Positions 7,540 through 15,487 of a stretch of DNA of 64,000 nt are shown one piece after another. The notes under the pieces are model-generated. The model ran no database searches. It was not told where the DNA came from and saw only the letters and a program-made list of their open reading frames with translations. A program made the position numbers and the translations under genes. Numbering within the stretch: the first letter of the stretch is position 1; each line of letters starts with the position of its first letter. This DNA is from Arthrobacter oryzae (GTDB taxonomy: Bacteria; Actinomycetota; Actinomycetes; Actinomycetales; Micrococcaceae), in the NCBI RefSeq assembly GCF_003634095.1, contig NZ_RBIR01000007.1, positions 124,001 through 188,000 on the forward strand. The letters run 5' to 3'.

Positions 7540-9015
7540 CCCCGAAAAGACCCGCATCCTCACCAGGAACCCAGTCAGGAGCCCAGCCGGGAACCCAGCC
7601 GGGCGTCCGTCCCGGAGTCAGCCGGGATCTTCCACCGGAGCTACCTGCTGGTGACGCTTGGCGCCTGTGCGCTGGTGTTCCTGGCGGCTTTCGAGTCCTT
7701 GGCGGTGACCACCATCATGCCCCTCGTCAGCCGGGAACTGAACGGCGCCGACCTTTACGCGCTGGCCTTTGCCGGCCCGCTGGCCACCGGGGTGATAGGC
7801 ATGGTGGCCACCGGCAGCTGGTCGGACCGCAAGGGGCCCGTGGCGCCGCTCCTGGCCGCTGTGGGCACGTTCGCGCTCGGCCTGCTCATCGCCGGCACCG
7901 CCGGGACGATGCCCGTGCTGGTGTCCGGTCGTCTGGTTCAAGGGCTTGGCGGCGGCGGTCTAACAGTGGCCCTCTACGTGGTCATTGCCCGGGTCTATCC
8001 GCCGGTGTTGCATGCCAAGATCTTCGCCGCCTTCTCCGCGGCCTGGGTCATCCCGTCCCTCGTCGGGCCTTTTGCCGCCGGCATCGTCGCGCAGGTGGCC
8101 GGCTGGCAGTGGGTCTTCCTGGGCGTGGTCGGCCTCGTCGTTCCGGCCCTGCTCCTGACGGCCCCCGCCCTGCGCGGCCTGAACGGAACCCCTGTGCAGG
8201 GTCCGGGAGAACCCGCCGCGGCCGTGGACTCCGCCGCCGTATCCCGGCCCCCGGGCGGTCTGGCCAAGTTGGCGCTGGCAGCGCTGGCTGCGCTCGCCGT
8301 GCTGGGCCTGAACCTGTCCGCCGAGGTCCCCGGGGCCGGCGACGTGCTGGCAGGTGCCGCCGTCGCCGTCGCACTCCTGGCCGTCCGCCCGCTCATGCCG
8401 CGCGGGACGTTGACCGCCCGGCGCGGCCTGCCAAGCGTCATTCTGACCCGCGGCCTCGCGGCCGCCGCATTCTTCGGCGCCGAGGTGTACCTGCCATACC
8501 TGCTCGTGGAACGCTATGCCTTCGCGCCCACCTTTGCGGGCCTCACCCTAACCGGAGGCGCCATCGCCTGGGCGGCGGCCTCGGCCATCCAGGGCCGGCT
8601 GGGGACCCGCTTGGAGCACCGGAGGGCGGTGCGGATCGGCTCCGCCCTGGTCCTCGGCGCCGTCGTCCTGGCCCTCGTGACAACGGTGCTGGCGTGGCCG
8701 GCCGCCGTCGCGATCGCGGGCTGGATCTTCGCCGGGGGAGGGATGGGGCTGATGTATCCGCGGTTGAGCGTCATGACCCTGGCTCTCTCGACCAAGGACA
8801 CCGAGGGCTTCAACAGTTCGGCCATGTCCATCTCGGATTCGCTCGGCGGTGCCCTGGCCCTCGCCGGCACGGGAATCGTCTTCGCCGCGTTTTCGACGAC
8901 GACGGCGGCGTCCTTCGCCGGCGTCTTCGCGCTCACTGCGGCGATCGGCGTCGCGGCCGTGGCTGTCTCGCCGCGCGTCGCCGTCGCCCCGGCCGCCGCC
9001 GGGACCCGCGCCTAG
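7537..9015 (+). CDS. MFS multidrug-type exporter
   Basis: The 492-residue polytopic protein has at least 12, perhaps 14, helices. It starts with FLAAFESLAVTTIMPLVSRELNG, given here in part, and has motif A as GSWSDRKGP. The loop GRLVQGLGGGGLTVALYVVIAR and the segment after it resemble motif C of drug/H+ antiporters. The N-terminus holds a Glu/Pro/Ser repeat (QEPSQEPSREPSRAS). Substrates are not predictable. The upstream Lrp gene ends at 7490; a longer frame from 7474 would overlap it but begins with non-family sequence. Confidence 0.85.
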   Translation: MPRKDPHPHQEPSQEPSREPSRASVPESAGIFHRSYLLVTLGACALVFLAAFESLAVTTIMPLVSRELNGADLYALAFAGPLATGVIGMVATGSWSDRKGPVAPLLAAVGTFALGLLIAGTAGTMPVLVSGRLVQGLGGGGLTVALYVVIARVYPPVLHAKIFAAFSAAWVIPSLVGPFAAGIVAQVAGWQWVFLGVVGLVVPALLLTAPALRGLNGTPVQGPGEPAAAVDSAAVSRPPGGLAKLALAALAALAVLGLNLSAEVPGAGDVLAGAAVAVALLAVRPLMPRGTLTARRGLPSVILTRGLAAAAFFGAEVYLPYLLVERYAFAPTFAGLTLTGGAIAWAAASAIQGRLGTRLEHRRAVRIGSALVLGAVVLALVTTVLAWPAAVAIAGWIFAGGGMGLMYPRLSVMTLALSTKDTEGFNSSAMSISDSLGGALALAGTGIVFAAFSTTTAASFAGVFALTAAIGVAAVAVSPRVAVAPAAAGTRA

Positions 9016-9098
9016 GGGCCCGCTCCTAACGGCGCGCTCCTGACGGTGCTGTCCCGCAGGGTCAGTGCGCAGGTCACCACGCCACGGCATCACAGCAA

Positions 9099-9137
9099 GC
9101 AGGAGCCCCGGCCGGATATTCCGGTCGGGGCTCCTGC
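9099..9137. terminator. Bidirectional intrinsic terminator hairpin
   Basis: GCAGGAGCCCCGGCCGGA (9099-9116) pairs over 18 positions with TCCGGTCGGGGCTCCTGC (9120-9137), with one G-U pair and a 3-base loop. It lies in the 187-base gap between the MFS exporter (end 9015) and the convergent permease gene (end 9203). Confidence 0.75.
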
Positions 9138-9202
9138 GTATTACGGGTTGATCGTGCCGATGTTCAGTCGACAGTCTCAGCCAGCTGTCAGACAGTCAGG
9201 GG

Positions 9203-10732
9203 TCAGACAGTCGCGCGGACGTCTTCCTCCGCGCGGACGGCCTGCCATTCCACAATCCGCGCCTGCTGCAGCGGCGTCTTCCGGTTGAAGTGCCAGGCCG
9301 CACCCAGAAGCAGGAACCAGATGGGGGCGACGAAGAGCGCCAGGCGGGTGTCGTCAGCCTGGGCCAGCGCCACCAGCATGAAGACGAAGAAAGCTAGCAC
9401 CACGTACGGCATGAACGCGGAGCCGGGCATCTTGAAAGCCGAGGCCGCGTGCAGGGCCGGCCGGCGGCGGCGGAAGACGATGTAGCTGATCAGGATCATG
9501 GACCACACAAACATCGTCAGCACCGAGGCCACGGAGGTGACGATCGTGAACGCGCCGATTACGGAGTCGCCGGCGTAGAGCAGGACCAGCCCGGCCAGCA
9601 GGAAGATGCAGGAGAACAGCAGGGCATTCTGCGGGACCTTGCGCAGGCTCAGCTTTCCGAACGCCTTCGGTGCGTTCCCGTCCTGGGCGAGGCCGTAGAT
9701 CATGCGGGAGGTCGAGTAGATCCCGGAGTTGGCGCTGGAGGCGGCCGAGGTCAGGACCACCAGGTTGATGACCACGGCGGCAATCCCCAGCCCGGCCAGC
9801 GTGAACATGCCGATAAACGGGCTGCTCGCCGGATCGATGGTGCGCCACGGGTTGACGGCCATGATGACCACCAGGGCGCCCACGTAGAACAGGAGGACGC
9901 GGACCGGGATGGAGTTGATGGCCCGCGGCAGGTTCTTCTCCGGGTCCTTGGTTTCGGCGGCGGCGGTGCCCACCAGTTCGATTCCGGCGAAGGCGAAGAT
10001 GGCGATCTGGAAGCCCAGGATGAAGCCGAACATGCCGTGCGGGAACATGCCGCCGTCGTTCCACATGTTGGCGAGGTTGGCCTCCGCGCCGTTCGGGGAG
10101 GTGAAGTGGGTGGCGATCATGACCGCGCCGGTGATGATCAGGGCCACGATTGCCACCACCTTGATGATGGCAAACCAGAACTCCGCTTCACCGAACGCCT
10201 TCACGGTGGGGAGGTTCAGGAGGATCAGGACCACCGGTGTGAGAAGCGCAGGGATCCACAGCGGCGTGCCGGGCGCGAGTTTGTCCACGTAGCCGGAGAT
10301 GGCGACGATGTCCGCCACCCCGGTAACCACCCAGAAGAACCAGTAGGACCAGCCGGTGAAGAATCCCGCCCAGGGGCCCAGCAGGTCCCCGGCGAAGTCG
10401 CTGAATGACTTGTAGTTCAGGTTGGAGAGGAGGATCTCGCCCATGGCCCGCATGACGAAGAACAGCATGAAGCCGATGATCATGTAGACGAAGATGACGG
10501 ACGGTCCCGCGAGGGAGATGGTCTTACCGGACCCCATGAACAGGCCGGTGCCGATCGCGCCGCCGATGGCGAGCAGCTGGATGTGGCGGTTGCCGAGGGC
10601 CCGGGCGAGGTGCGGCTCGTGGTTCCCGGCGCCGGCCGGGCCGTGTGGTGCAATGTCAGATTTTGCGGTGCCAGATTTTGCAGTGTCAGATTTTGCAGTG
10701 GCCGGGGCGGCCGTGGTGATGCGTTCAGACAT
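9203..10732 (-). CDS. Amino-acid permease, CycA/GABA permease type (APC superfamily)
   Basis: The 509-residue inner-membrane amino acid:H+ symporter has 12 helices. The signature of the amino-acid transporter family is clear: HIQLLAIGGAIGTGLFMGSG at the first helix, then FAFAGIELVGTAAAETKDPE. The closest group I recognise is the D-serine/D-alanine/glycine (CycA) and GABA permeases, but the ligand cannot be fixed. The N-terminal 30 residues contain a five-residue repeat, TAKS(D/G), encoded by an exact 15-base tandem repeat. AAGGAAGAA lies before the ATG. A leader of 100-350 bases precedes it (see 10733-11119). Confidence 0.92.
   Translation of the reverse strand: MSERITTAAPATAKSDTAKSGTAKSDIAPHGPAGAGNHEPHLARALGNRHIQLLAIGGAIGTGLFMGSGKTISLAGPSVIFVYMIIGFMLFFVMRAMGEILLSNLNYKSFSDFAGDLLGPWAGFFTGWSYWFFWVVTGVADIVAISGYVDKLAPGTPLWIPALLTPVVLILLNLPTVKAFGEAEFWFAIIKVVAIVALIITGAVMIATHFTSPNGAEANLANMWNDGGMFPHGMFGFILGFQIAIFAFAGIELVGTAAAETKDPEKNLPRAINSIPVRVLLFYVGALVVIMAVNPWRTIDPASSPFIGMFTLAGLGIAAVVINLVVLTSAASSANSGIYSTSRMIYGLAQDGNAPKAFGKLSLRKVPQNALLFSCIFLLAGLVLLYAGDSVIGAFTIVTSVASVLTMFVWSMILISYIVFRRRRPALHAASAFKMPGSAFMPYVVLAFFVFMLVALAQADDTRLALFVAPIWFLLLGAAWHFNRKTPLQQARIVEWQAVRAEEDVRATV
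10656..10700. repeat. 15-bp tandem repeat, three copies, in the permease 5' end
   Basis: Units run 10656-10670, 10671-10685 and 10686-10700, differing at two positions (core CAGATTTTGC). It is AT-rich inside a GC-rich gene and in frame, so copy-number change would add or remove five residues without a frameshift. Confidence 0.85.
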
Positions 10733-11119
10733 GAGGCTTCTTCCTTGTCACAGGCGGCCACAGCGGGCGGGGGGTCCGCGATGCAGTCCGCACGGTCCCG
10801 TCACAATGTGACGGAGGTAACAGTTTTGGCGGGTAAATCAAGATTAGGGCCGGTATTGGGCGGCCCCTGTAGTTGCGGCAGTCCGCGCGGGAAGACCAGC
10901 CGGTCCGTGATACGCCGTGCTGACCCCCGTGGCGGGTGATCCCGGACAGCACGGCAACCGGCCTGGAGCCAGCCTCCTCCCGGGCTCTAGGGGGAAGTGC
11001 GGGGACGGCGCGGCCGATCTTCGCCCCCGTTGGCGGCGCCCGTCCGGGAATCTCCCGCCCTCGCGCACGTTCGACAACTGTCGATCATCTTAGCTTCAGT
11101 TGTCGTCCGCTGTCTTTTG
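10733..11119 (-). promoter_or_regulatory. Permease leader and promoter region with several inverted repeats
   Basis: No gene is visible in these 387 bases. On the minus strand there are two TANNNT boxes: TAAGAT (11092-11087) and TAATCT (10846-10841). The first lies between the inverted arms CGACAACTG (11072-11080) and CAGTTGTCG (11097-11105), with a further palindrome TCGACA-AC-TGTCGA at 11071-11084, all operator-like. Downstream of the second is CCGTCAC-AAT-GTGACGG (10798-10814). A hairpin GCCGTGCTG/CAGCACGGC spans 10914-10955. The leader between the two boxes is very GC-rich and probably structured, but I recognise no riboswitch class in it. Confidence 0.5.
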
Positions 11120-11515
11120 TCACATTTCTTGCGCGCCGCTGGCGTCAGCGGCCTCCTCGCTGCCGATCTGCACGATTCCGACCTGGACCGTCACCGGGTG
11201 GGGGCTCAGATGCTGCCGCACGGCTGCCGCCACGGCCCTGGCCACGTGCGGGGCGGGGTGCGCCCCGCTCACGCCGATACGCACCTTGACCGCCGTGACT
11301 GGCCTGCCGGTGTCGGAACTTGCGACGTCGACCCTCGACCGCGCTTCTCCGGTCACGGCCGAGCGGGCCGCGCCCGCGATCGTCTGCCAGAGCGGGCGCG
11401 CCGGGTAGACCGCCGTCACGCCGGCGACCGCCTCGATGACCGACTGCAGTTCCGCGGCCAGAGCGGCGGCGTCCGGCGCGTGCGTGCCGTCGCCGGGAGA
11501 CAGGGGCTCGGTCAT
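11120..11515 (-). CDS. Small Asp23-cluster protein of unknown function
   Basis: The 131-residue protein has no membrane segment or signal peptide. Its C-terminal half (TAVKVRIGVSGAHPAPHVARAV, given here in part, then QHLSPHPVTVQVGIVQIG) resembles the short alpha/beta Asp23/Gls24 fold. It is the last gene of the sigma/Asp23 operon: its ATG overlaps the stop of the zinc-finger Asp23 gene by four bases (ATGA, 11512-11515). The role is probably structural or regulatory in the envelope-stress cluster. No catalytic residues are evident. Confidence 0.7.
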   Translation of the reverse strand: MTEPLSPGDGTHAPDAAALAAELQSVIEAVAGVTAVYPARPLWQTIAGAARSAVTGEARSRVDVASSDTGRPVTAVKVRIGVSGAHPAPHVARAVAAAVRQHLSPHPVTVQVGIVQIGSEEAADASGAQEM

Positions 11516-12180
11516 GGCTTCTCCTGAGGGGTGGGCGGGCCGCCGGGGCCCACCGTCGGGGCCGGCGCGCCGGCAACTGGAGCCCCGGCAGCTGGCGCCC
11601 CGGGTCCGGGGTTCCGTGGCTCCAGGACATCGGTGATCGTCACATCGATCGCCGTGATGTTCAGTTCCGTTTGCCGGGAAAGCACCGTGGCCAGTTCCTG
11701 GCGCAGTGTTGCGGCGCGCTGTTCCAGGGGATGCCCGTACACGACGGCGAGTTCGACTCCCACGGTGATCGGCGCCCCGGGTTCGGTGAGGTCCCCGTAA
11801 AGGCGGCACTTGCCGGCGGCGGCGCCGGGAAGGGAATCCGCAACAGAACGGATCAGAGCCGAAACCGAGCCCTCTGTCTCGGTGAGGACATCGCCGGGCG
11901 TGTCGGCGCGCAGGGGGATGCTCCTGCCGGGCCGCAGTTCCAGCCGCAGGTTGCCGAGGATGGTCTTCATCCAGTCATCGCTTCCGCTGCCGGCCGCGGC
12001 GGTGTCGGCGTCGAGCAGTTCATTGCCAAGGGCCGCGAGCCGCCGCAGCGAGGCCAGCCCGGACTGGCATTCGGGGCACTCCGCAAGATGGCCGGGATCG
12101 CCGATCTGTCCGGTGTCCAAGTATTCGCTCAGGTCTGCCAGGCTGTGCCCGCAGCTGAGCGCGTCGGAAGGGGTGCTCAT
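11512..12180 (-). CDS. Asp23/Gls24-like protein with N-terminal anti-sigma-type zinc finger
   Basis: The 222-residue protein joins two parts. Residues 10-40 carry CGH followed by H31-x3-C35-x2-C38, the zinc-binding pattern of ZAS anti-sigma factors. Residues about 100-185 form an Asp23/Gls24-like domain (PITVGVELAVVYGHPLEQRA, later ITAIDVTITDV). The tail is Pro/Gly/Ala-rich. Its start overlaps the stop of the ECF sigma gene (12177-12180), the usual position of an anti-sigma factor. The likely role, by inference, is to hold the sigma factor inactive and link it to Asp23 envelope-stress proteins. There is no membrane helix, so it is presumably cytoplasmic or held by partners such as AmaP. Confidence 0.8.
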   Translation of the reverse strand: MSTPSDALSCGHSLADLSEYLDTGQIGDPGHLAECPECQSGLASLRRLAALGNELLDADTAAAGSGSDDWMKTILGNLRLELRPGRSIPLRADTPGDVLTETEGSVSALIRSVADSLPGAAAGKCRLYGDLTEPGAPITVGVELAVVYGHPLEQRAATLRQELATVLSRQTELNITAIDVTITDVLEPRNPGPGAPAAGAPVAGAPAPTVGPGGPPTPQEKP

Positions 12181-12764
12181 CGCCAGTCCTCCATTTCGCG
12201 GGCCAGGCTGATGCGTGCCCGGGCAAGGCGGCCACGGACGCTGGCGGTGCTGATGTTCAACGTTTGCGCAATTTCCTCATAGCTTTGGTCATTGAACGCC
12301 CTCAGTACCCAGCAGCGGCGCTGTTCCTCGGGCAGGGCGGCAAGGGCGGCCTTGAGGGCGTCCATCCGCGAGCCGCTCAGGGCGGCGTGTTCGGGGTGTT
12401 CCTTCTCAGCGGTGCGCGCGCCGGCCTCCAGCCTGTGGTCGAGATCGCCGAGGTCCGCATGGGTCTTTCGGCGGCGCAGGTGGTCAATGCTGCGGCTGCC
12501 GGTAATGCGCAACAGCCAGCCCTTCACGGCGTCGCCGTCGCGCAAGGTGTGAAGCTGCTTCCAGGCCTGCATCAGCGATTCCTGCACGACGTCGTCGGCG
12601 TCGGCGAGCGAGCCGGTCAGGCGGCGGGCGGAGGCCCGCATGACGGGACCATGCCGGCGGGCCAGCGCCTCAAAAGCGGCGGTGTCGCCGTCGGCGGCCC
12701 GCCCTGCCAGCAAAGCGTCCGGCACGAGGTCCAGCTGGTGCGGCGCCGAGGGCGAATCAGTCAC
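12177..12764 (-). CDS. ECF-type RNA polymerase sigma factor
   Basis: The 195-residue sigma-70 family protein has region 2 (FEALARRHGPVMRASARRLT, then DADDVVQESLMQAWKQL) and region 4 (LPEEQRRCWVLRAFNDQSYE, then the HTH IAQTLNISTASVRGRLARAR). There is no extra domain, so this is a typical ECF factor that directs polymerase to a stress regulon. It is translationally coupled (ATGA) to the zinc-finger Asp23 gene, its probable anti-sigma factor, and lies 51 bases downstream of csbD. The likely target is the Asp23 cluster itself (inference). Confidence 0.93.
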   Translation of the reverse strand: MTDSPSAPHQLDLVPDALLAGRAADGDTAAFEALARRHGPVMRASARRLTGSLADADDVVQESLMQAWKQLHTLRDGDAVKGWLLRITGSRSIDHLRRRKTHADLGDLDHRLEAGARTAEKEHPEHAALSGSRMDALKAALAALPEEQRRCWVLRAFNDQSYEEIAQTLNISTASVRGRLARARISLAREMEDWR

Positions 12765-12815
12765 GCGCTTGTCTCTGCTTTCATCACGGCACTCAGATCC
12801 ATGGCTGAGGGCGGG

Positions 12816-13046
12816 CTACTCCTTGCTGAAGCCTTCCTTGAGCTTGCGCGCGGCATCCTTGATGTTTTCCCCGAGGTCAGCAGCGGCATCCTTGACCCGG
12901 TCCCCTGCGTCCTGCAGTTTCGCCTGGGCCTGCTCGTACTGGCCCTCGCGCTTGAGATCCTGGTTGCCCGTCACGTTGCCGGCACCTTCCTTGGCCGCAC
13001 CGATGTGGTGGATGACCGTGCGGTTAGCCTTGTCGTCGATTCCCAT
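12816..13046 (-). CDS. CsbD family stress-response protein
   Basis: The 76-residue, highly charged, helical protein carries the CsbD core: IGAAKEGAGNVTGNQDLKRE followed by GQYEQAQAKLQDAGDRVKDA. CsbD proteins are general-stress proteins (sigma-B dependent in Bacillus) of unclear biochemical role. It sits inside the Asp23/sigma cluster, in line with envelope or osmotic stress control. A GAAGGGAACATC-type ribosome binding site precedes the ATG. Confidence 0.9.
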   Translation of the reverse strand: MGIDDKANRTVIHHIGAAKEGAGNVTGNQDLKREGQYEQAQAKLQDAGDRVKDAAADLGENIKDAARKLKEGFSKE

Positions 13047-13101
13047 GATGTTCCCTTCGAGTTCCTACTCTGTGAAGCGGCGTTGCAGTGCATCCACCCG
13101 G

Positions 13102-13707
13102 TCAGCGGGCGCGGCCGGGTCCAGCCACCTTGGTCCTGGTGCCGCTGGTGATTCGGACCAGAACCGGCAGCGGATGGCCCAGCAATGCGTCGATGCCCCG
13201 GACCAGTTGGTCGGCGGTGTCCGCGATCTCCCGGGGGGAGGCTCCCTGCCGTGCCTGTAGCTGCAGCCGGAGTCCGGTTTTGCCCCGGGTTTCCCAGGCC
13301 GAGACCGTGGTGCCGAGTATCAGGGGGCTGCCGTCCAGGGCTTGCTTGACGGCCGCCGAGACGAGTCCGGTTTCGACCACAGTGGTGCCGAGGCCGCCGT
13401 CAGTCTCGCGGGCCACCCGGGGTGTCCGGCCGCCGCCCTGCGATGCGACCCAGGCGATGCTGAGCGCGGCCGCCAGGAGGGGAGCGGCGACTCCGGCCAC
13501 GGCCCACCAACTGCGGGCCGGGCCAGGGAGCGGCGCCGCGGCGAGGAGGCTTCCGGCCCGGTCCATGAGGGAGGACCCCGCGGCTGTCCAAAAGGCAGCG
13601 ATGTCCGGCAGGATTCCGGCCGCCGCCGTGGCGGTGCCGGCGGCGAGCAGCACGAGTCCCGCCAGGGCCAGCAGGATCCGGTTCAGTACCCTGTTGGTTT
13701 GGCTCAT
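13102..13707 (-). CDS. amaP: AmaP-like alkaline shock response membrane anchor protein
   Basis: The 201-residue protein has two N-terminal hydrophobic helices (ILLALAGLVLLAAGTATAAA; then WWAVAGVAAPLLAAALSIAW) and a soluble C-terminal domain of about 100 residues. This is the layout of AmaP, which anchors Asp23 to the membrane. Its ATG overlaps the stop of the DUF6286 gene upstream (13704-13707). Position in the Asp23 cluster supports the call; sequence similarity alone is modest. Confidence 0.75.
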   Translation of the reverse strand: MSQTNRVLNRILLALAGLVLLAAGTATAAAGILPDIAAFWTAAGSSLMDRAGSLLAAAPLPGPARSWWAVAGVAAPLLAAALSIAWVASQGGGRTPRVARETDGGLGTTVVETGLVSAAVKQALDGSPLILGTTVSAWETRGKTGLRLQLQARQGASPREIADTADQLVRGIDALLGHPLPVLVRITSGTRTKVAGPGRAR

Positions 13708-14285
13708 TGCCCCAGCGCCCCTTCCCTGGAGATGTGGATGGAGGGTGTGATGCGGCGGTCCAGGGCATACGTGGCGAGCTCGGCGTCCACCGCGGTGCCG
13801 ATCTTGTCCCGGTCCGCGGGGATGCCCGACGTCGGGCGCACCAGGACGCGGACGGCCCGCCTGCCCACCGTGGTGCTCACCTGCCCGCGCGCCAGCCCCG
13901 CTGTGAGGCGCGCCCGCAGGGACACGGCTGAGGCGATGACCTCGTCATCGACCACGACGGCGCTCCGGTCGCTGTGCACGGCGTGCCGGGACCGGCGGCC
14001 GGGCGTCGCTGCGGCCGCGAACAGCACCAGGCCAAGGGCTGCCAGGCCTGCGCCGGCCGCCACCAGCCCGGCCGGGGGCGTGTTGGCCGGCACGCCGGCG
14101 AGCCAGCGGCCCAGCCGGTCGGGGCTGGCCAGGAGCGGGCTTTGCTGAAGCAGCGCCAGCACGGCCTCGAGGGCCAGCCAGAGGAAGATTGCGGCAAGTG
14201 CGCCGGCGGTCAGGGCGGACGCGGCGGCCCGCGAGGAATGGGTCTCCCGGCGGACGAGGCGGCGGATGACTCGATGCTGGCTCAC
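13704..14285 (-). CDS. DUF6286-type membrane protein of the Asp23 cluster
   Basis: The 193-residue protein has two hydrophobic segments in its first half (ALTAGALAAIFLWLALEAVL and GLVAAGAGLAALGLVLFAAA). A soluble C-terminal domain follows, with VSLRARLTAGLARGQVSTTV and RRAVRVLVRPTSG. This matches the DUF6286 proteins found in actinobacterial Asp23 operons. The GTG at 14285 begins MSQHRVIRRLVRRETHSSR (read as Met) and overlaps the stop of the upstream gene (GTGA). It is probably a second membrane component of the Asp23 assembly. Confidence 0.75.
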   Translation of the reverse strand: MSQHRVIRRLVRRETHSSRAAASALTAGALAAIFLWLALEAVLALLQQSPLLASPDRLGRWLAGVPANTPPAGLVAAGAGLAALGLVLFAAAATPGRRSRHAVHSDRSAVVVDDEVIASAVSLRARLTAGLARGQVSTTVGRRAVRVLVRPTSGIPADRDKIGTAVDAELATYALDRRITPSIHISREGALGQ

Positions 14286-14686
14286 GTCGCGTTCCTTTCC
14301 ATGGGATTCGGGTGCGGCCGGCCGGCCGGTGCGTCCACCCTGGCGGGGCCGGCGGGCTGTTTGGCCCCGCGGAGCCGGATATCGACCCGGCCCAGCGTCC
14401 GGCCGGTGAGGTCCAGGCCGCGGGAAATAATAGTTGCCCGGGCCGCCCGGGACAGGTCGAAGACGGTGCCGCCGTCCACCCCGCGGAGCGGGCCCGGTCC
14501 CCGGCCCCTGCCGAGCAGCGGCGGCAGAGCCAGGTGCACGGAGACTGTTGCGCCGAGCCGGCCCGCATCGTCCTCCAGCACCGCGGCGACGTTGGCCCCC
14601 GGGACGCCGAAGGCGCGCGCCGCAATGGTCTCGATGGTGTGCCTGAGCGCGGCCGGGGCGATCCGGGTGTGCCCCGCCCGCGTCAT
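14282..14686 (-). CDS. Asp23-like hypothetical protein
   Basis: The 134-residue soluble protein contains IAPAALRHTIETIAARAFGV, then ATVSVHLALP and RTLGRVDIRL, which read as the strand-helix pattern of a divergent Asp23/Gls24 domain. The tail is Pro/Ala-rich. Its start overlaps the stop of the small membrane gene upstream (ATGA), and its stop overlaps the DUF6286 start. Function is inferred only from this tight coupling. Confidence 0.65.
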   Translation of the reverse strand: MTRAGHTRIAPAALRHTIETIAARAFGVPGANVAAVLEDDAGRLGATVSVHLALPPLLGRGRGPGPLRGVDGGTVFDLSRAARATIISRGLDLTGRTLGRVDIRLRGAKQPAGPARVDAPAGRPHPNPMERNAT

Positions 14687-14874
14687 GAGGAGGAGCGCTT
14701 GCCGCGCAGGGCGTCGAGCACTCCGCCAAGATCAAGCCGGCCCTCGGCGGCGCGGCCCAGCACGGCCCCCGCCCCCATCATCAGCGCGGTGAGCAGGAAG
14801 CCCCAGAACCCGAACGCCAGGGCCGCCCCGGCCAGGACTGCTCCGATGGCCAGGCCGGCCAGGGTGGGGCTCAA
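14683..14874 (-). CDS. Small DUF2273-like membrane protein
   Basis: The 63-residue protein has one long hydrophobic stretch of two helices (GLAIGAVLAGAALAFGFWGF, then LLTALMMGAGAVLGRAAEG) and a basic tail, DALRGKRSSS. Small DUF2273 membrane proteins occupy this place in Asp23/Gls24 operons and are thought to help anchor Asp23. The start is a TTG that overlaps the stop of the Asp23 gene (TTGA, 14871-14874). Confidence 0.7.
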   Translation of the reverse strand: MSPTLAGLAIGAVLAGAALAFGFWGFLLTALMMGAGAVLGRAAEGRLDLGGVLDALRGKRSSS

Positions 14875-15365
14875 GCCACCCTCGGCTCGGTCCGGGCGTC
14901 GGCGGCACCGTCGTCGTCGGAGGCTACATGGATGTCAGTGATGGTGATGTTGACTTCGGTCACCTCCATGCCGACGAGGTCCTCGATGGCCGTGTAGACG
15001 GCGTCGCGGGCGTTATCGGCCACCTGCTGGAGCGGGTGCGGGTATTCGACCACCAAGGTGACGTCGACCGCCACCTGGGTCTGTCCGACTTCCACGCTGA
15101 CGCCCTGGGTGAGGTCCTTCTGGCCGACCTTTTCCCGCAGGGTTCCCAGCGCGCGGGCCGCTCCGCCGCCGAGGGCGTGCACGCCCTCGATTTCCTGGAT
15201 CGCGATGCCGGCAATCTTCGCCACTACGCCGTCTGCGACGGTGGTCGCGCCGCGGCCGTCCGCCCCTGCGGCCGGAGCGGGGTCCGTCAATGCGGGGGTC
15301 TTCGCCGCGACTGCCGGGTTGGTGTGCTTCTGAATGTCTGCCGGGGTGTGCGTCTGGGTGGTCAA
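14871..15365 (-). CDS. Asp23/Gls24 family envelope stress response protein
   Basis: This is the canonical Asp23 domain protein of the cluster, 164 residues. Motifs are VVAKIAGIAIQEIEGVHALG, VDVTLVVEYPHPLQQVADNA, and VTEVNITITDIHV near the end. Asp23 forms an abundant membrane-associated layer in Gram-positive bacteria and responds to alkaline or cell-wall stress. I chose the TTG at 15365 because AGGAG lies eight bases upstream; a GTG three codons earlier overlaps that site, and a longer ATG frame starts with unrelated residues. It is the first gene of an overlapping series running to 13102. Confidence 0.88.
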   Translation of the reverse strand: MTTQTHTPADIQKHTNPAVAAKTPALTDPAPAAGADGRGATTVADGVVAKIAGIAIQEIEGVHALGGGAARALGTLREKVGQKDLTQGVSVEVGQTQVAVDVTLVVEYPHPLQQVADNARDAVYTAIEDLVGMEVTEVNITITDIHVASDDDGAADARTEPRVA

Positions 15366-15487
15366 GGCAATCACTCCTGATCGGTTGAGGGTGGCGCTCC
15401 GTGGCGCCGTCATAGGTAAGACGGGCCCGGAGCGGGAATCCTCACGGTCGAAACGGAGTGAACTGCGTCACATGCGGCGCGCGCGCT

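Noticed and set aside
10910..11080. Glycine riboswitch in the permease leader
   Set aside because: The region is GC-rich and structured, and the gene is a glycine/alanine-type permease. But the conserved glycine aptamer blocks (GCCGAAGG ... GCAA) are absent.
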